Shown here piece after piece: positions 8,980 through 19,288 of a stretch of 51,382 bases of DNA. Under the pieces are notes generated by a model. It saw only the letters and a list, made by a program, of their open reading frames with translations, did not search any database and had not been told where the DNA came from. The position numbers and the translations under genes are program-made. This DNA comes from a virus. Positions within the stretch are counted from its first letter, which is position 1. Each line of letters starts with the position of its first letter. The DNA lies in IMG/VR virus record IMGVR_UViG_3300003690_000177, positions 1 to 51,382 of that record. One strand, written 5' to 3'.

Positions 8980-10779
8980 ATGCCTAAGAAATTACAACCC
9001 ATAGATTATACAAGCAGAGATTTCGATTCGATTCGAAAAGATCTTGAAAACTACGCTAAAAGATATTATCCCAATACGTATAAGGATTTTAATAAAGCTT
9101 CCTTTGGTTCTCTCATGCTTGATACTGTGGCATATGTCGGGGATATCTTATCATTTTACTTAGATTATCAGACAAACGAAAGCTTTTTAGAGACCGCCGT
9201 CGAGTATAATAATGTACTACGACTCGCACGACAAATGGGCTTTAAACTTAATAGAAGTCCTTCATCGTACGGAGTACTCACTTTTTATGTTCAAATTCCG
9301 GCCAACTCTAATGCCGCCGGCCCCGACCTCAACTATGCTCCGGTCTTGAGCGCCGGCGCGGTGATGGCATCAAGCGGAGGGGGGTCTTATACTTTACTAG
9401 AGGATGTGGACTTTGGCCAATCTGGCAATCAGATTGTGGTTGGAACGGTTGATACCACTACTGGTAATCCTACTAACTTTGTCATTAGGGCACAAGGACG
9501 CGCCGTCTCTGGGCGCGCCTCGTTTAAAGAGTTCGCTGTTGGAGCATTTGAGCGATTTCGAAGAGTAGATCTGGGACTTACGAATGTTGCCGCGGTATTA
9601 AGTTGCATTGACACAGAGGGCCACGAATATATTCAGGTGGATCACTTGTCACAAAACGTGATATACAAAGGCATTCGTAATACCAATACGGCCACCAACA
9701 GTACTGTAAGAAATGTTATGAAAGCGGTGCCTGTGGCACGCCGGTTTGTGGTGGAGTCGGCCGACACCACAACGTACCTACAGTTTGGATATGGATCAGA
9801 CTCAGAACTTTTGTCTAACTCGTTTGTTGATCCTGCTGGCTTGGTATTAGATATGAACGGCCGCGAGTATATCACCGACCAAGACTTCGACCCTACCAAC
9901 CTGATCAGCACTGATAAGTTCGGGATCGCGCCTGCAAATACAACATTGCGTATTGGTTTTCGAATCAACACCGTGGATGACGTTAATGCTGGCATTGGCA
10001 CCATTAGTACTGTTGATTCCGCGCGCTTCAAATTTATTGGTCAGTCTCTGCTTCCCGCTACAACCCGCGCTAGCATTCAGAACTCCTTGGAGGTCACTAA
10101 CGAAGAACAGTTTGTGGGGGATATCTCTCTACCGTCCTCCGATGAAATCCGCCAGCGCGTGTATGGGTTTTATGCGACACAAAACAGGGCAGTCACGATT
10201 CAAGACTACCAGTCCATTTGTTATGCAATGCCAGGAAAGTATGGTTCCCTAAAACGAGTGGCTATAGATAGAGACTTCAGCTCAATGAAGAGAAACATAA
10301 ATGTTTATACTATGTCTGAAGATTCTAGTGGGAAACTCACTATCCCGAACGTGACGCTAAAAAATAATTTAAAAACATGGCTCCTTCAATATAAAATGAT
10401 CAATGATACTATAGACATATTAAATGCGGTTATTGTTAACTTCGGGATCAATTACATAGTGGCTTTAGATTTGAATGCCGATCGGTTTAATGTGATTAAT
10501 AGAGCAAATGCTGCTCTCCGGGGTTGGTTGAGTAATAATCAATACGAAATCGGGGAGGCGATATTAATAACAGAATTCTATAAAGTTTTACAGAAAGTTC
10601 CTGGTGTCATCGACGTGATAGATTTAGAAATAGTGAAGAAAGCCGGCGGCTCGTATGCTAACATTGACTACGATTTTGATGATAAACTAACAGCCGATGG
10701 CCGCCGCATTTTGGCAGATGTCAACGCTGTGTTTGAAGTGAAGTTTCCTAATATAGACATTAAGGGCTCTGTTCAATAA
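8980..10779 (+). CDS. Baseplate wedge protein, gp6 / baseplate J-like
   Basis: The 599-aa protein is a wedge component that forms the inner ring of the baseplate. The N-terminus has the characteristic PIDYTSRDFDSIRKDL, then a SFGSLMLDTVAYVGD helix and YNNVLRLARQMGF, typical of gp6/J-family proteins. The middle (about residues 95-370) is beta-rich. A conserved C-terminal block, RAVTIQDYQSICYAMPG, KYGSLKRV and ITEFYKVLQKVPGV, matches the baseplate J fold. The length is similar to T4 gp6 (660 aa). Its stop overlaps the next start (TAATG). Position immediately after gp25 agrees with T4-like gene order. Confidence 0.88.
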   Translation: MPKKLQPIDYTSRDFDSIRKDLENYAKRYYPNTYKDFNKASFGSLMLDTVAYVGDILSFYLDYQTNESFLETAVEYNNVLRLARQMGFKLNRSPSSYGVLTFYVQIPANSNAAGPDLNYAPVLSAGAVMASSGGGSYTLLEDVDFGQSGNQIVVGTVDTTTGNPTNFVIRAQGRAVSGRASFKEFAVGAFERFRRVDLGLTNVAAVLSCIDTEGHEYIQVDHLSQNVIYKGIRNTNTATNSTVRNVMKAVPVARRFVVESADTTTYLQFGYGSDSELLSNSFVDPAGLVLDMNGREYITDQDFDPTNLISTDKFGIAPANTTLRIGFRINTVDDVNAGIGTISTVDSARFKFIGQSLLPATTRASIQNSLEVTNEEQFVGDISLPSSDEIRQRVYGFYATQNRAVTIQDYQSICYAMPGKYGSLKRVAIDRDFSSMKRNINVYTMSEDSSGKLTIPNVTLKNNLKTWLLQYKMINDTIDILNAVIVNFGINYIVALDLNADRFNVINRANAALRGWLSNNQYEIGEAILITEFYKVLQKVPGVIDVIDLEIVKKAGGSYANIDYDFDDKLTADGRRILADVNAVFEVKFPNIDIKGSVQ

Positions 10780-12323
10780 TGGCTATTGTAAGATATACAG
10801 CTAGCGCCGACACTACGATAACTAATGCGTATGAGGACAACTTGCGCCTAAGAGGAACTGGTTCCAACATGGGTTATGCAGACTCTTTAGCAATTTTCTC
10901 TATTTATGGTCAAGAATCTGGATCCACGACGGGGCAGTCTCAAGAGTTATCTCGCGCGCTTGTTCGGTTTCCTATTTCTACCATAGCAACGCAACGGACA
11001 GCCGGCGCTATTCCAGCTTCCGGTAGTGTTTCTTTTTATTTACGAATGTTTAATGCAGAACATCCATGGACATTGCCCCAAGGATTCAATCTAGTTCTTG
11101 CTCCGGTTTCTCAGTCGTGGATTGAAGGCACTGGTCTTGATATGGATAACTATCAAGATTTTGGCACAGCAAACTGGAGTAAATCAGATGACAGCACTTT
11201 CTGGACCTCAATCGGGGGTGACTACCTTACTGCGTCCAACTATAATATAGCATTCCCACAAGGATATGAGGATATTGAGTTAAATGTAAGCCAAATAGTA
11301 GAAGAATGGATAAAATATCTGGATACTACACCAGCTCCTGGTGTTATTAAGAACTATGGTTTTGGTATTCACCTGACAGCGAGCCAAGAAGCATATTTTT
11401 CTAGTTCTACAGGACAGGATACTGCTGTTCTTATTGATAATCCCCAAGGTGCCGATCAGTCGTACTACATCAAGAAATTTTTTGCCCGCTCTACTGAGTT
11501 TTTCTTTAAGCGGCCTCTGGTTGAAGCGCGCTGGGATTCCCGCGTAACGGACAATAGAGAGAACTTTTATTATTCTAGCTCTCTAGCTCCCGCAGCCGAC
11601 AATCTTAATACCTTATACCTTTATAACTATATTCGCGGTCGCTTGGTAAATATTCCAACGGTTGGAACGAACAACTTGTTGGTTTCATTTTATTCTAGTT
11701 CGAACAGCGTCCCGGTCGACTCTAAGTTGTCGCTTCCTGCTGGGGGAGGTGTTGTTGCTGCGGGAGACGTTAATATCACAGCCAGCTATGTAAGCCCGGG
11801 CGTATACAAGTGTCAGACGGCCCTCACAGCCGCCTCAACGCGTTTGTTGGCCACACATGATGTTTGGCACTCCGGAGGCGTAGAGTTCTCTACGGGCTCT
11901 CTGTACCCCTCTCTGTTCCCTGCGTATTCTTCGGCGCCAACTTTCAAGAAAATCACCTCTTGCACAAATCTGAAGAAGAAGTATTCCCCATCGGAGAAAT
12001 CTAGATTTAGATTTTTTGTTAGGGACAAAGATTGGAGTCCCACCCTTTATACTGTTTCGACCGCCAATAATCCGACGGAGATTATTGAAAGCGCATCTTT
12101 CGCAGTAACAAGGGTAACTGATAACTATAATGCCATCCCATATGGCACTGGCTCAGATCTTTCCACATATCTTTCATATGACGACGCTGGTAACTATTTT
12201 GATTTGGATATATCGATGTTGGAGCCAGATTATATGTATGAAATCAAGCTCGCCTACTATAACGACAGCATAGGATCATGGGAGGAACAACCACAGGCGT
12301 TCAAATTTAGGGTTGAAGAATAA
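10779..12323 (+). CDS. DNRLRE-like structural protein of the tail
   Basis: The 514-aa beta-rich protein opens with VRYTASADTTITNAY, followed by GYADSLAIFS, then RALVRFPIS, SVSFYLRMF and SQSWIEGTG. This order (A-D-T-x-I, a 'R-A-L-x-R-F' strand, then an S-x-S-W-x-E-G turn) resembles DNRLRE domains, beta-sandwich modules known from surface and carbohydrate-associated proteins. The second half has Ser/Tyr-rich strands and ends in a strand-rich domain of about 130 residues. Transcription is coupled to the gp6-like gene. I infer a peripheral baseplate or fibre-attachment role because of its position, but the domain match is by eye. Confidence 0.6.
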   Translation: MAIVRYTASADTTITNAYEDNLRLRGTGSNMGYADSLAIFSIYGQESGSTTGQSQELSRALVRFPISTIATQRTAGAIPASGSVSFYLRMFNAEHPWTLPQGFNLVLAPVSQSWIEGTGLDMDNYQDFGTANWSKSDDSTFWTSIGGDYLTASNYNIAFPQGYEDIELNVSQIVEEWIKYLDTTPAPGVIKNYGFGIHLTASQEAYFSSSTGQDTAVLIDNPQGADQSYYIKKFFARSTEFFFKRPLVEARWDSRVTDNRENFYYSSSLAPAADNLNTLYLYNYIRGRLVNIPTVGTNNLLVSFYSSSNSVPVDSKLSLPAGGGVVAAGDVNITASYVSPGVYKCQTALTAASTRLLATHDVWHSGGVEFSTGSLYPSLFPAYSSAPTFKKITSCTNLKKKYSPSEKSRFRFFVRDKDWSPTLYTVSTANNPTEIIESASFAVTRVTDNYNAIPYGTGSDLSTYLSYDDAGNYFDLDISMLEPDYMYEIKLAYYNDSIGSWEEQPQAFKFRVEE

Positions 12324-12330
12324 TTAGAAT

Positions 12331-15300
12331 ATGAGCATCAAGAAGTATTTTGAGATTGCCGAAAACATTCAGTCTCTCTCTAATAAGTCTGCTGCTGAGA
12401 TCGCGGATCAAGTTGAATCCGTTGGTTATCAAGAGCAAGATATTATTGAAGAAGAAAGATTTATACCTCACGTTGATTTTTCCAAGCCCGGAAACTTCGC
12501 TAGGTACGGCTCTGCGGTTTCTTATTACAAACAATCTCTAGAGCGCGTTTATAACACTTATCCCTATGATGGCTCGCTAAAGGAACGACTGGAGTGGATG
12601 AATGAGTCCACTTATTTAGATCTTTATATTTTTGACAATCGGTATCCTCGTACAAATGGGTATGTCATTCTCACCGCGGATGGGTATGGCTCAGTTGGGA
12701 CCATGGTTGATGGCTATGGTCCCAACACAGACTCAGCTGATTATGAATATATTCATATTAAAGGAGGTCCCAACGTTAACCCAGATGGCATGTCTCCCCT
12801 TGCTACTGCTTTTACAGGGTCTAACTATTATGAGCCCACTAAAAATAGAGGGTCCAATTTAGAATTTGATCTAGCTTCTAATGGCGCTACTATCGAGTTT
12901 TGGCTCAAGAAAGATGAGTTTATCATCGGATCCACAGAAAAAGAAGTTATCTTTGATATGTGGAATGGTGTTATTTCATCATCGGGGGATTATACGCGCC
13001 TTCGTGTTGAGTTAACAGGAGCTACGGATGGCTTGAGCCCCTTTCGGCTGACAGCATATTCGGGCTCGACCGGGTTTTTCAACCAGAGTATTTCTTCTAC
13101 TGCTTTTACTACCGCTTCTGTTGCTGATGGTAATTGGCATCACTATGCTATAACGATGAAATCAGCGCCTGCTGGTGTGACTACTCGTTTTTATGTAGAC
13201 GGGGGTCTTAATAATGAAGCAACTTTAGGTACCGCGGAAGTAGGTGATGCAGAAAACACAAGCCTTCAGGCTTATATTGGAGCGCTTATAGGTGAGCCCT
13301 CTGGCTCGACTGCTACAGCCGGCGCCGGTAAACTCTCGGGATCTCTCGATGAATTTCGATACTGGAAGACTCAAAGAACATCACAAGATATTGGCCGTTT
13401 TTGGTTTACACAAGTAGGGGGTGGGGTAAATAGCGACCCCACACCATTTATAGAAACAAGCGAAACGGCCAATGTAGATTTGGGGGTGTACTTTAAGTTT
13501 AATGAGGGCATTACGGGCGTTGCTGCAACCGATAGTATTATTTTAGACTCCTCCGGCCGCTACTCAAATGGAGCATGGACCGGCTATGGGACAAACTCTC
13601 GTAATATTGGGTCCGCAATAGTTTCTTCGTCAGCCGCGATCAAAGAATTTAAAGATCCCATTATTTATTCTTTTCACCCGCTTGTTGCGGCCCTGTCAGC
13701 CGAGCTTGAGCTAAGCGGATCAGAGCACGATGCTAACAATAATGCTTCGATGTATGGCTCCATTCCTTCGTGGATAACCGAAGAAGACGATGAAGGCTCT
13801 GGCGATGCGAAGAAGTTAACCCAGATTCTCTCAAGTTATTTTGATACTTTACACCTTCAGATAGGTAGTCTTAACAAGATTAAAGATATTAGTTACCCAA
13901 GTGGCAGCAATAAGCCGATTCCTTTTGCAGAGAGGTTTTTAGGTGGATATGGTTTTGTAGCACCCGACTTGTTCGTAGATGCTGATGTATTAGAAAAGCT
14001 AGCAGATCGAAGTGAAAACAAGGTTTTTGAAAAGTCGCTACATGACATCAAGAATACCATTTATCAAAATATCTATAACAATTTAAACTACATTTATAAG
14101 TCTAAGGGTACCGAAAAGGCCTTTAGAAACCTTATTCGGTGTTTCGGGATTGATGATGAGCTGGTCAAAATCAATATGTATGGCGATAATATCGAATACG
14201 AAATGCGAAACAGTCGCAGAAATGTAATAGTTACAGACAGATTTGTTAATTTTAATACCCCCGAAAACCAATATGCTAGTGTATACAACTACGAAGACAC
14301 ATCGAACGCTAATTCGGTAAACTTTATCCCGGCCGTTACTTCTCTAACGGCTGGTTATTCCTACACGTTAGAGACCGAGCTTTTGATGCCCAAAAAGCTC
14401 GACCCAGATTCTACTGTTTATTTTGATACAAATGTACTAAGCGCGTCATTATTCGGTATTCACGGCACTGAGGAAACCGCAGCGCCCGCCGCGCCATTGT
14501 GGCCATCACCTGATAGAGTTAATTTCCAAGTTTATGCTCTTAGAGATGAAGTAAGCTCTGATAATGTTAGATTTATGCTAACCGGCACTGCCGGAGGTTT
14601 TGTTCCTCGCTTGGAATCCCCTCTTTATGAGGGAGTATATGACAATACTCGATGGAACCTGTCGGTTCGTGTTCGTCCCGAGAACTATCCTGTTGCTGGC
14701 TTGGGGACTGGATCAAATAATGGCAACTATGTGGTCGAGCTTCACGGTGTCCAAGCAGAAGCTGGCGATATTATGCAAGAGTTCACGGTTTCCGGAACCG
14801 TTACTGCGCCCCCCGCCGGGTTTATGACAGGTTCCCGACGCGTCTATATCGGCGCTCATCGACAAAACTTCTCAGGGAACGTATTAAAAACCTGCGATGT
14901 TAAGGTAAACGCGTGCCGCTTCTGGCTTGATTATCTGGATGACGAAACCCTGCAGGGCCATATTTTAGATACTGAGAACCATGGCGCCCTGCAGCCACAC
15001 TTGTATGCGTTCCAGTTTGATACTAGCGGCTCCAACGGCTATATTGCTAAATTTGATTCATTGGTGTTTAACTGGGAATTCTTAACTAATACTGGATCGA
15101 ACGCAAGCCAGCAGTTTGTGGTAGATGATTTAAGCTCTGGATCAGCAGCCTTTACAAGATTTGGCGATCTAGGCCCGATCCTCAATAAGCAGTATACCGG
15201 CCTAGGCAACGACTTCTTGGCGTCCTCGACTACTCCGATAGATAAAGATTTTGTTGTTTCGTCGAAGCTAAATCTCCCAGAGAATATGGTTTCTGCGGAC

Positions 15301-17868
15301 ATGATTTCGGTCCTTAGCACTCAAGAACAGAACGCTTTTACGTCTGAAACACGCCCAACCAACTTCTATTTCGCTTTCGAAAAGAGTATGTATCAGGTTA
15401 TATCAGAAGAGATGATTAACTACTTCGCGAATCTTAAAGATTTACACAACTTGATTGGCGATTCTGTTGAGAAATACCGACCGGAATATAAACAACTTAA
15501 CTTCTTAAGACAAAAGTTTTTCGAAAAAGTAGCTAACGATACTTTAGATTTTAATAGATTTTATGAGTTCTATAAGTGGTTTGACTCTTCCCTTTCCACC
15601 ATGCTGCAACAGCTCATCCCGGCCTCCGCTGATTTCTCAGAAAATATTCGGACAATTATTGAAAGCCACTTGCTAGAACGGCCCAAATATCGAAGGATTT
15701 TTCCTTTCTTGGAGCGTGTGGGCGCTACAGATATAACGGCTTCTTTTAATGGTATAAATATTATTGACAGCACTGCCGGCGGTTCCCCCGACGATCTTCC
15801 GGCAGGCACGCTTTTGTTCTCCAATACCTCACCGACCAAGAGACAGATCGGCTCATCTAACCCCACCCAGATAAGCAACTGGAAACATGTTCATGCTCCA
15901 GTACACCCGATATACGACACCACTTACGATTATTATAATACGAAGTATACCGAATTCATCAAACCCGGATCCGCTATTTCGATTGGATTTGACGTTCCAC
16001 TCGATAGTTCGTGGTCCACCCCGACCGACTTTACTTGGTCTGGGTGGCTAAAGTTTGATCCATCAGATGGCGAAAGAACTTGGTTTCAGTTTGGAGATGC
16101 GGGCTTCCGCGAGGCGCTCCTGCTGTCTGGCGGTGAAATACAATTTGTAGTTGGTTTTGATGGCACCCCCGGCACATGGACGACAACAGATGCCAGCTTA
16201 TCCGGGGCTTCTTGGCGTCATATAGCTATAGCCTATGATGGCACTTCCACCTCAAATGTGCCCGCCATTTATGTTAACGGTGTTGCAAAGACTGTTACGA
16301 CAAACACGGCCCCCCTAGGTACGATTGACACTCCCGACGACGATGGCTTAATCGGCGGAGCACTGGATTTAGACAATAGCTTTGATAATACTTTCCGAGA
16401 TGGCGAAATTGCCACAATGAGCTTCTGGGGCAAGAAGCTAAGTGCTGCGGAAGTAACAGAGATTTATAATAAGACCACTGGGTTCGCTCCCGCAACCGGT
16501 TTCAACCCAGGACCACAAAATCTTACAACTCATTCGGCTTATTCTGATTTAATTTCATGGTGGCGTTTCGGCAGCTCCCCGGCCGACTTCATTTCTGGAC
16601 CTGGCGGGGCCACCATCTATGATCAAAAAGGCTCAAATGACGCAGCCGGCAACTGGGGGGCAACGGTTGGTGAGTTTGCTGCCCTACGCACCCTCGCCTA
16701 CAACAGCTCCACCGCTGTCCTGGGTGGCGGCACCTATACAGTTACAACAGATTATCAAGAGAATAAGAACGTTTACTGGTGGCGTTATGTGGCTGAGAGA
16801 AGCGATCTTCCTCTTTCCAATAGCCTTAATCCAGTTCGCGCGGATCTGCTAAATGCAATCCGTCAATCATACGATCGCCGAATCGGAGCGCCATATAGGT
16901 TTGACGCCGAAGGAGCGGTGACATTTGGTGGTGTTGGGCGCCCCCCCATTAACCGCCCGAACGCTTTGTTCCCTGCTATCGAGCCTTTCGGCCCTGTTGT
17001 GCGGGGGTCCAATGTTCCAACCAACATCATGTTGTCTTTTGATACTGATGTCGAAAGTTTGATTGAAACCGTCGACGAGTATCACCCCACCTTCAAACAA
17101 CGACTAGGTTTCTCCATCGATCCAAGCATTAATACGTTAGATCCTCCGTATGATACTCGAGATCTGAAAAACAACGGAAACATCTACGCACCCTTTAGTC
17201 TTTATAGTTCTTCGGTCACTACTGGTTATAACTTAGAGGTGGTCGAACAGTGGAAGTCTGGGACAATGATTACCAACTTGCACGATGACTTTGTTGCAGA
17301 CCATGACGTGCCGGCCCAAGGACCCTTTACTGAGAAATTTGTGGGTGGCCGAAAGTATCGACATACCGAGATCAACCCGGGAACCGATACTCGCGAATCC
17401 CGTGCGGAAGGTTTCCGACTTACTTTGGGTATGAATGCCGCGGATACTACAGCCACCGCTGCGGGGTATCTGGGCGCTCTCGGTATTGTGCCGGCAAACT
17501 ATCCATTTGAAAACACCCCCTCTGGAGCGGCCGAACTTGGTTATTTGCCCGAACTTCCAATGGCTTACAGATTTAGAGATGAAACCGCAAAGCGCGCCGT
17601 AAATATCAAGAACATTTTGATGACGTCAGCCTCGGTGGGTACACGCTTAAGCGGCACCATACTTCATAATCCGATTGGCAACTACCAGAAGAACTACCAG
17701 GTTATTAATACTGGCGGCAGAATAATCAATGATCCGTTCTTCCAAGATCAGTCGTTTGACTTTGCGATGCATCCACAGAAACCCGGGCGGCGCTCTAGCC
17801 CCAGCGGAATCTTTTCGCGCACGAAACATAACTGCAGCTACCTTCTCGGCTGTTGGCTCGCCCGGTGA
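12331..17868 (+). CDS. Giant LamG-domain tail protein, part 1 of 3 (frameshifted)
   Basis: This is the first part of one 12.5-kb gene (12331-24809) whose corrected product would be 4158 aa. Coding is meaningful to about 17785. Concanavalin/LamG-like beta-sandwiches are seen near 12885-13400 (ATIEFWLKK, NWHHYAITM, LDEFRYWK), 14320-14950 (a more divergent one), and 16030-16485 (FTWSGWLKF, WRHIAIAYDG). At 14085-14150 the motif YKSKGTEKAFRNLIRCFGI resembles the gpI-type phage tail module (K-G-T then L-x-x-x-G). The gene follows gp6, the slot of T4 gp7, so it may be a baseplate wedge protein that has gained glycan-binding domains. LamG folds often bind sugars. The reading frame is lost at 17782-17788 (CCCGGG). 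Confidence 0.75.
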   Translation: MSIKKYFEIAENIQSLSNKSAAEIADQVESVGYQEQDIIEEERFIPHVDFSKPGNFARYGSAVSYYKQSLERVYNTYPYDGSLKERLEWMNESTYLDLYIFDNRYPRTNGYVILTADGYGSVGTMVDGYGPNTDSADYEYIHIKGGPNVNPDGMSPLATAFTGSNYYEPTKNRGSNLEFDLASNGATIEFWLKKDEFIIGSTEKEVIFDMWNGVISSSGDYTRLRVELTGATDGLSPFRLTAYSGSTGFFNQSISSTAFTTASVADGNWHHYAITMKSAPAGVTTRFYVDGGLNNEATLGTAEVGDAENTSLQAYIGALIGEPSGSTATAGAGKLSGSLDEFRYWKTQRTSQDIGRFWFTQVGGGVNSDPTPFIETSETANVDLGVYFKFNEGITGVAATDSIILDSSGRYSNGAWTGYGTNSRNIGSAIVSSSAAIKEFKDPIIYSFHPLVAALSAELELSGSEHDANNNASMYGSIPSWITEEDDEGSGDAKKLTQILSSYFDTLHLQIGSLNKIKDISYPSGSNKPIPFAERFLGGYGFVAPDLFVDADVLEKLADRSENKVFEKSLHDIKNTIYQNIYNNLNYIYKSKGTEKAFRNLIRCFGIDDELVKINMYGDNIEYEMRNSRRNVIVTDRFVNFNTPENQYASVYNYEDTSNANSVNFIPAVTSLTAGYSYTLETELLMPKKLDPDSTVYFDTNVLSASLFGIHGTEETAAPAAPLWPSPDRVNFQVYALRDEVSSDNVRFMLTGTAGGFVPRLESPLYEGVYDNTRWNLSVRVRPENYPVAGLGTGSNNGNYVVELHGVQAEAGDIMQEFTVSGTVTAPPAGFMTGSRRVYIGAHRQNFSGNVLKTCDVKVNACRFWLDYLDDETLQGHILDTENHGALQPHLYAFQFDTSGSNGYIAKFDSLVFNWEFLTNTGSNASQQFVVDDLSSGSAAFTRFGDLGPILNKQYTGLGNDFLASSTTPIDKDFVVSSKLNLPENMVSADMISVLSTQEQNAFTSETRPTNFYFAFEKSMYQVISEEMINYFANLKDLHNLIGDSVEKYRPEYKQLNFLRQKFFEKVANDTLDFNRFYEFYKWFDSSLSTMLQQLIPASADFSENIRTIIESHLLERPKYRRIFPFLERVGATDITASFNGINIIDSTAGGSPDDLPAGTLLFSNTSPTKRQIGSSNPTQISNWKHVHAPVHPIYDTTYDYYNTKYTEFIKPGSAISIGFDVPLDSSWSTPTDFTWSGWLKFDPSDGERTWFQFGDAGFREALLLSGGEIQFVVGFDGTPGTWTTTDASLSGASWRHIAIAYDGTSTSNVPAIYVNGVAKTVTTNTAPLGTIDTPDDDGLIGGALDLDNSFDNTFRDGEIATMSFWGKKLSAAEVTEIYNKTTGFAPATGFNPGPQNLTTHSAYSDLISWWRFGSSPADFISGPGGATIYDQKGSNDAAGNWGATVGEFAALRTLAYNSSTAVLGGGTYTVTTDYQENKNVYWWRYVAERSDLPLSNSLNPVRADLLNAIRQSYDRRIGAPYRFDAEGAVTFGGVGRPPINRPNALFPAIEPFGPVVRGSNVPTNIMLSFDTDVESLIETVDEYHPTFKQRLGFSIDPSINTLDPPYDTRDLKNNGNIYAPFSLYSSSVTTGYNLEVVEQWKSGTMITNLHDDFVADHDVPAQGPFTEKFVGGRKYRHTEINPGTDTRESRAEGFRLTLGMNAADTTATAAGYLGALGIVPANYPFENTPSGAAELGYLPELPMAYRFRDETAKRAVNIKNILMTSASVGTRLSGTILHNPIGNYQKNYQVINTGGRIINDPFFQDQSFDFAMHPQKPGRRSSPSGIFSRTKHNCSYLLGCWLAR

Positions 17869-19288
17869 TAACGTTTTATATTACTTCACGCCTCCCTCCA
17901 CTATGAATGACAACAATGCGGAAACATTTATATTTTGGATAAAGATACCCGATACTAGTGGGTATCAGCGAATTTTTAACGAGAGTTCGGCCCGACGATT
18001 TGGAATCAATGATTCCACCTCTGATACCTGTCCGCGTAAGTTAAGGTTCCGCGCTTTTTGCTCTGGAGACGATGGAATCTGGAACACTGTTGATGATTTC
18101 CCCGAAAATGAATGGACGCACGTGGCCATTGCTTATGATCACAGTAGCCTTACTAACAAACCCGATATCTATATCAATGGAGCAAAACAAGCAATTGTAA
18201 CAGTTTCCCAACCAGATAATACGCCGGGTGATTTTGACTCGACGTGTTATTTCGGGTACACCTCCTCGGGGGCGCTGAGTGGTTATATATCCGATATGGC
18301 TTTTTATAATACCACCCTTACTGCAGATGAGATTCTAGGCATATATAGTTATTCTACTCTAGATTTGGAGAACTATGGCCCAACTAGAACAAGCGCCAAT
18401 CTTTTATTATGGTGGAGAATGGGCGACGGCCCGGGTGATTCTGCTGCCAGTATTATCGATCAAATGGGCAGCGCCAATTTAACAGCAGGAGGCTCCCCCG
18501 CTGGTACCCCGGCACTAATAGATCTTGCTTTTGGTAATTGTTTTCGATCTCCGGGCAACTTTGCCCTTCCCGACCGTACCGGCGCGAACTCTAACCAAAC
18601 CGTTATCGTCAATCACTTTAGTTCTCCGGGAGACTATAAGACTTTATCGCGCGGGTACTTGGATCCCGCTCACGAAGAGCTTTCAGTATACAACGCTGCT
18701 CCCTATCGCAATAGAGAAGTTATTGATTTCGGATTCCAGGGAAGCGCATCGCTAGACCCCTCAATTCAGGGCTCGATTCGCGTGGTCGATCAAATTGGCA
18801 AGAATCGCGGCCTCAATCAGCTTGCTACATTACACTGCGGGCCGTTTGGTTCAGACGCCGCATATGGTTCTGTCCCAGCTCTTTCCTATGTTACAACGCC
18901 CTCGTATCAGAAGGTTAATAGGAATGCCAAAACACGCATAGAGGGCGCCCGTGGAAATGCTGGTGAATTTAACGGTACCAATACTATTATAGATATAGGT
19001 TTGCCTGGTACCTGGGATGCACTCATCGGCGGACCCACCGCGAATGCTATACCATTTACATTTGGCGCGTGGGTTTATCCTCGATCACTTGGCGACAGCA
19101 ACGACGGCCGGATCTTTGAATTTGGTGCAGGCAGCGATCGACGCTTAAGTATCCAGAGTGGCTATAAAGCTTATTTTAGAATATCCGGCGGTAGCGCCAA
19201 TGCATACTCTAGTGCCGGTTCTTTGCCCCTTCACAAATGGACTCACGTTTTGGTGACCTATAGCGGCGGTCCCGGCGGCAACAACTAG
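17783..19288 (+). CDS. Giant LamG-domain tail protein, part 2 of 3 (frameshifted)
   Basis: This is the continuation of the protein begun at 12331, in the frame one base later. It starts at PGGALAPAESF and reaches NN-stop at 19288. It holds a LamG-like domain at 17910-18360 (ETFIFWIKI, EWTHVAIAYDH, YINGAKQ, GYISDMAFYN) and the first half of another from 19055 (FTFGAWVYP, LHKWTHVLVTYS). The repeated W-T-H-V strand and Y-I-x-D-x-A-x-Y/W turn are the family hallmarks. The frame is lost again at 19271-19279 in a CCCGGCGG run in the middle of a domain. The interruption inside a conserved fold is the reason I treat it as an error rather than two genes. Confidence 0.7.
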   Translation, partial: PGGALAPAESFRARNITAATFSAVGSPGDNVLYYFTPPSTMNDNNAETFIFWIKIPDTSGYQRIFNESSARRFGINDSTSDTCPRKLRFRAFCSGDDGIWNTVDDFPENEWTHVAIAYDHSSLTNKPDIYINGAKQAIVTVSQPDNTPGDFDSTCYFGYTSSGALSGYISDMAFYNTTLTADEILGIYSYSTLDLENYGPTRTSANLLLWWRMGDGPGDSAASIIDQMGSANLTAGGSPAGTPALIDLAFGNCFRSPGNFALPDRTGANSNQTVIVNHFSSPGDYKTLSRGYLDPAHEELSVYNAAPYRNREVIDFGFQGSASLDPSIQGSIRVVDQIGKNRGLNQLATLHCGPFGSDAAYGSVPALSYVTTPSYQKVNRNAKTRIEGARGNAGEFNGTNTIIDIGLPGTWDALIGGPTANAIPFTFGAWVYPRSLGDSNDGRIFEFGAGSDRRLSIQSGYKAYFRISGGSANAYSSAGSLPLHKWTHVLVTYSGGPGGNN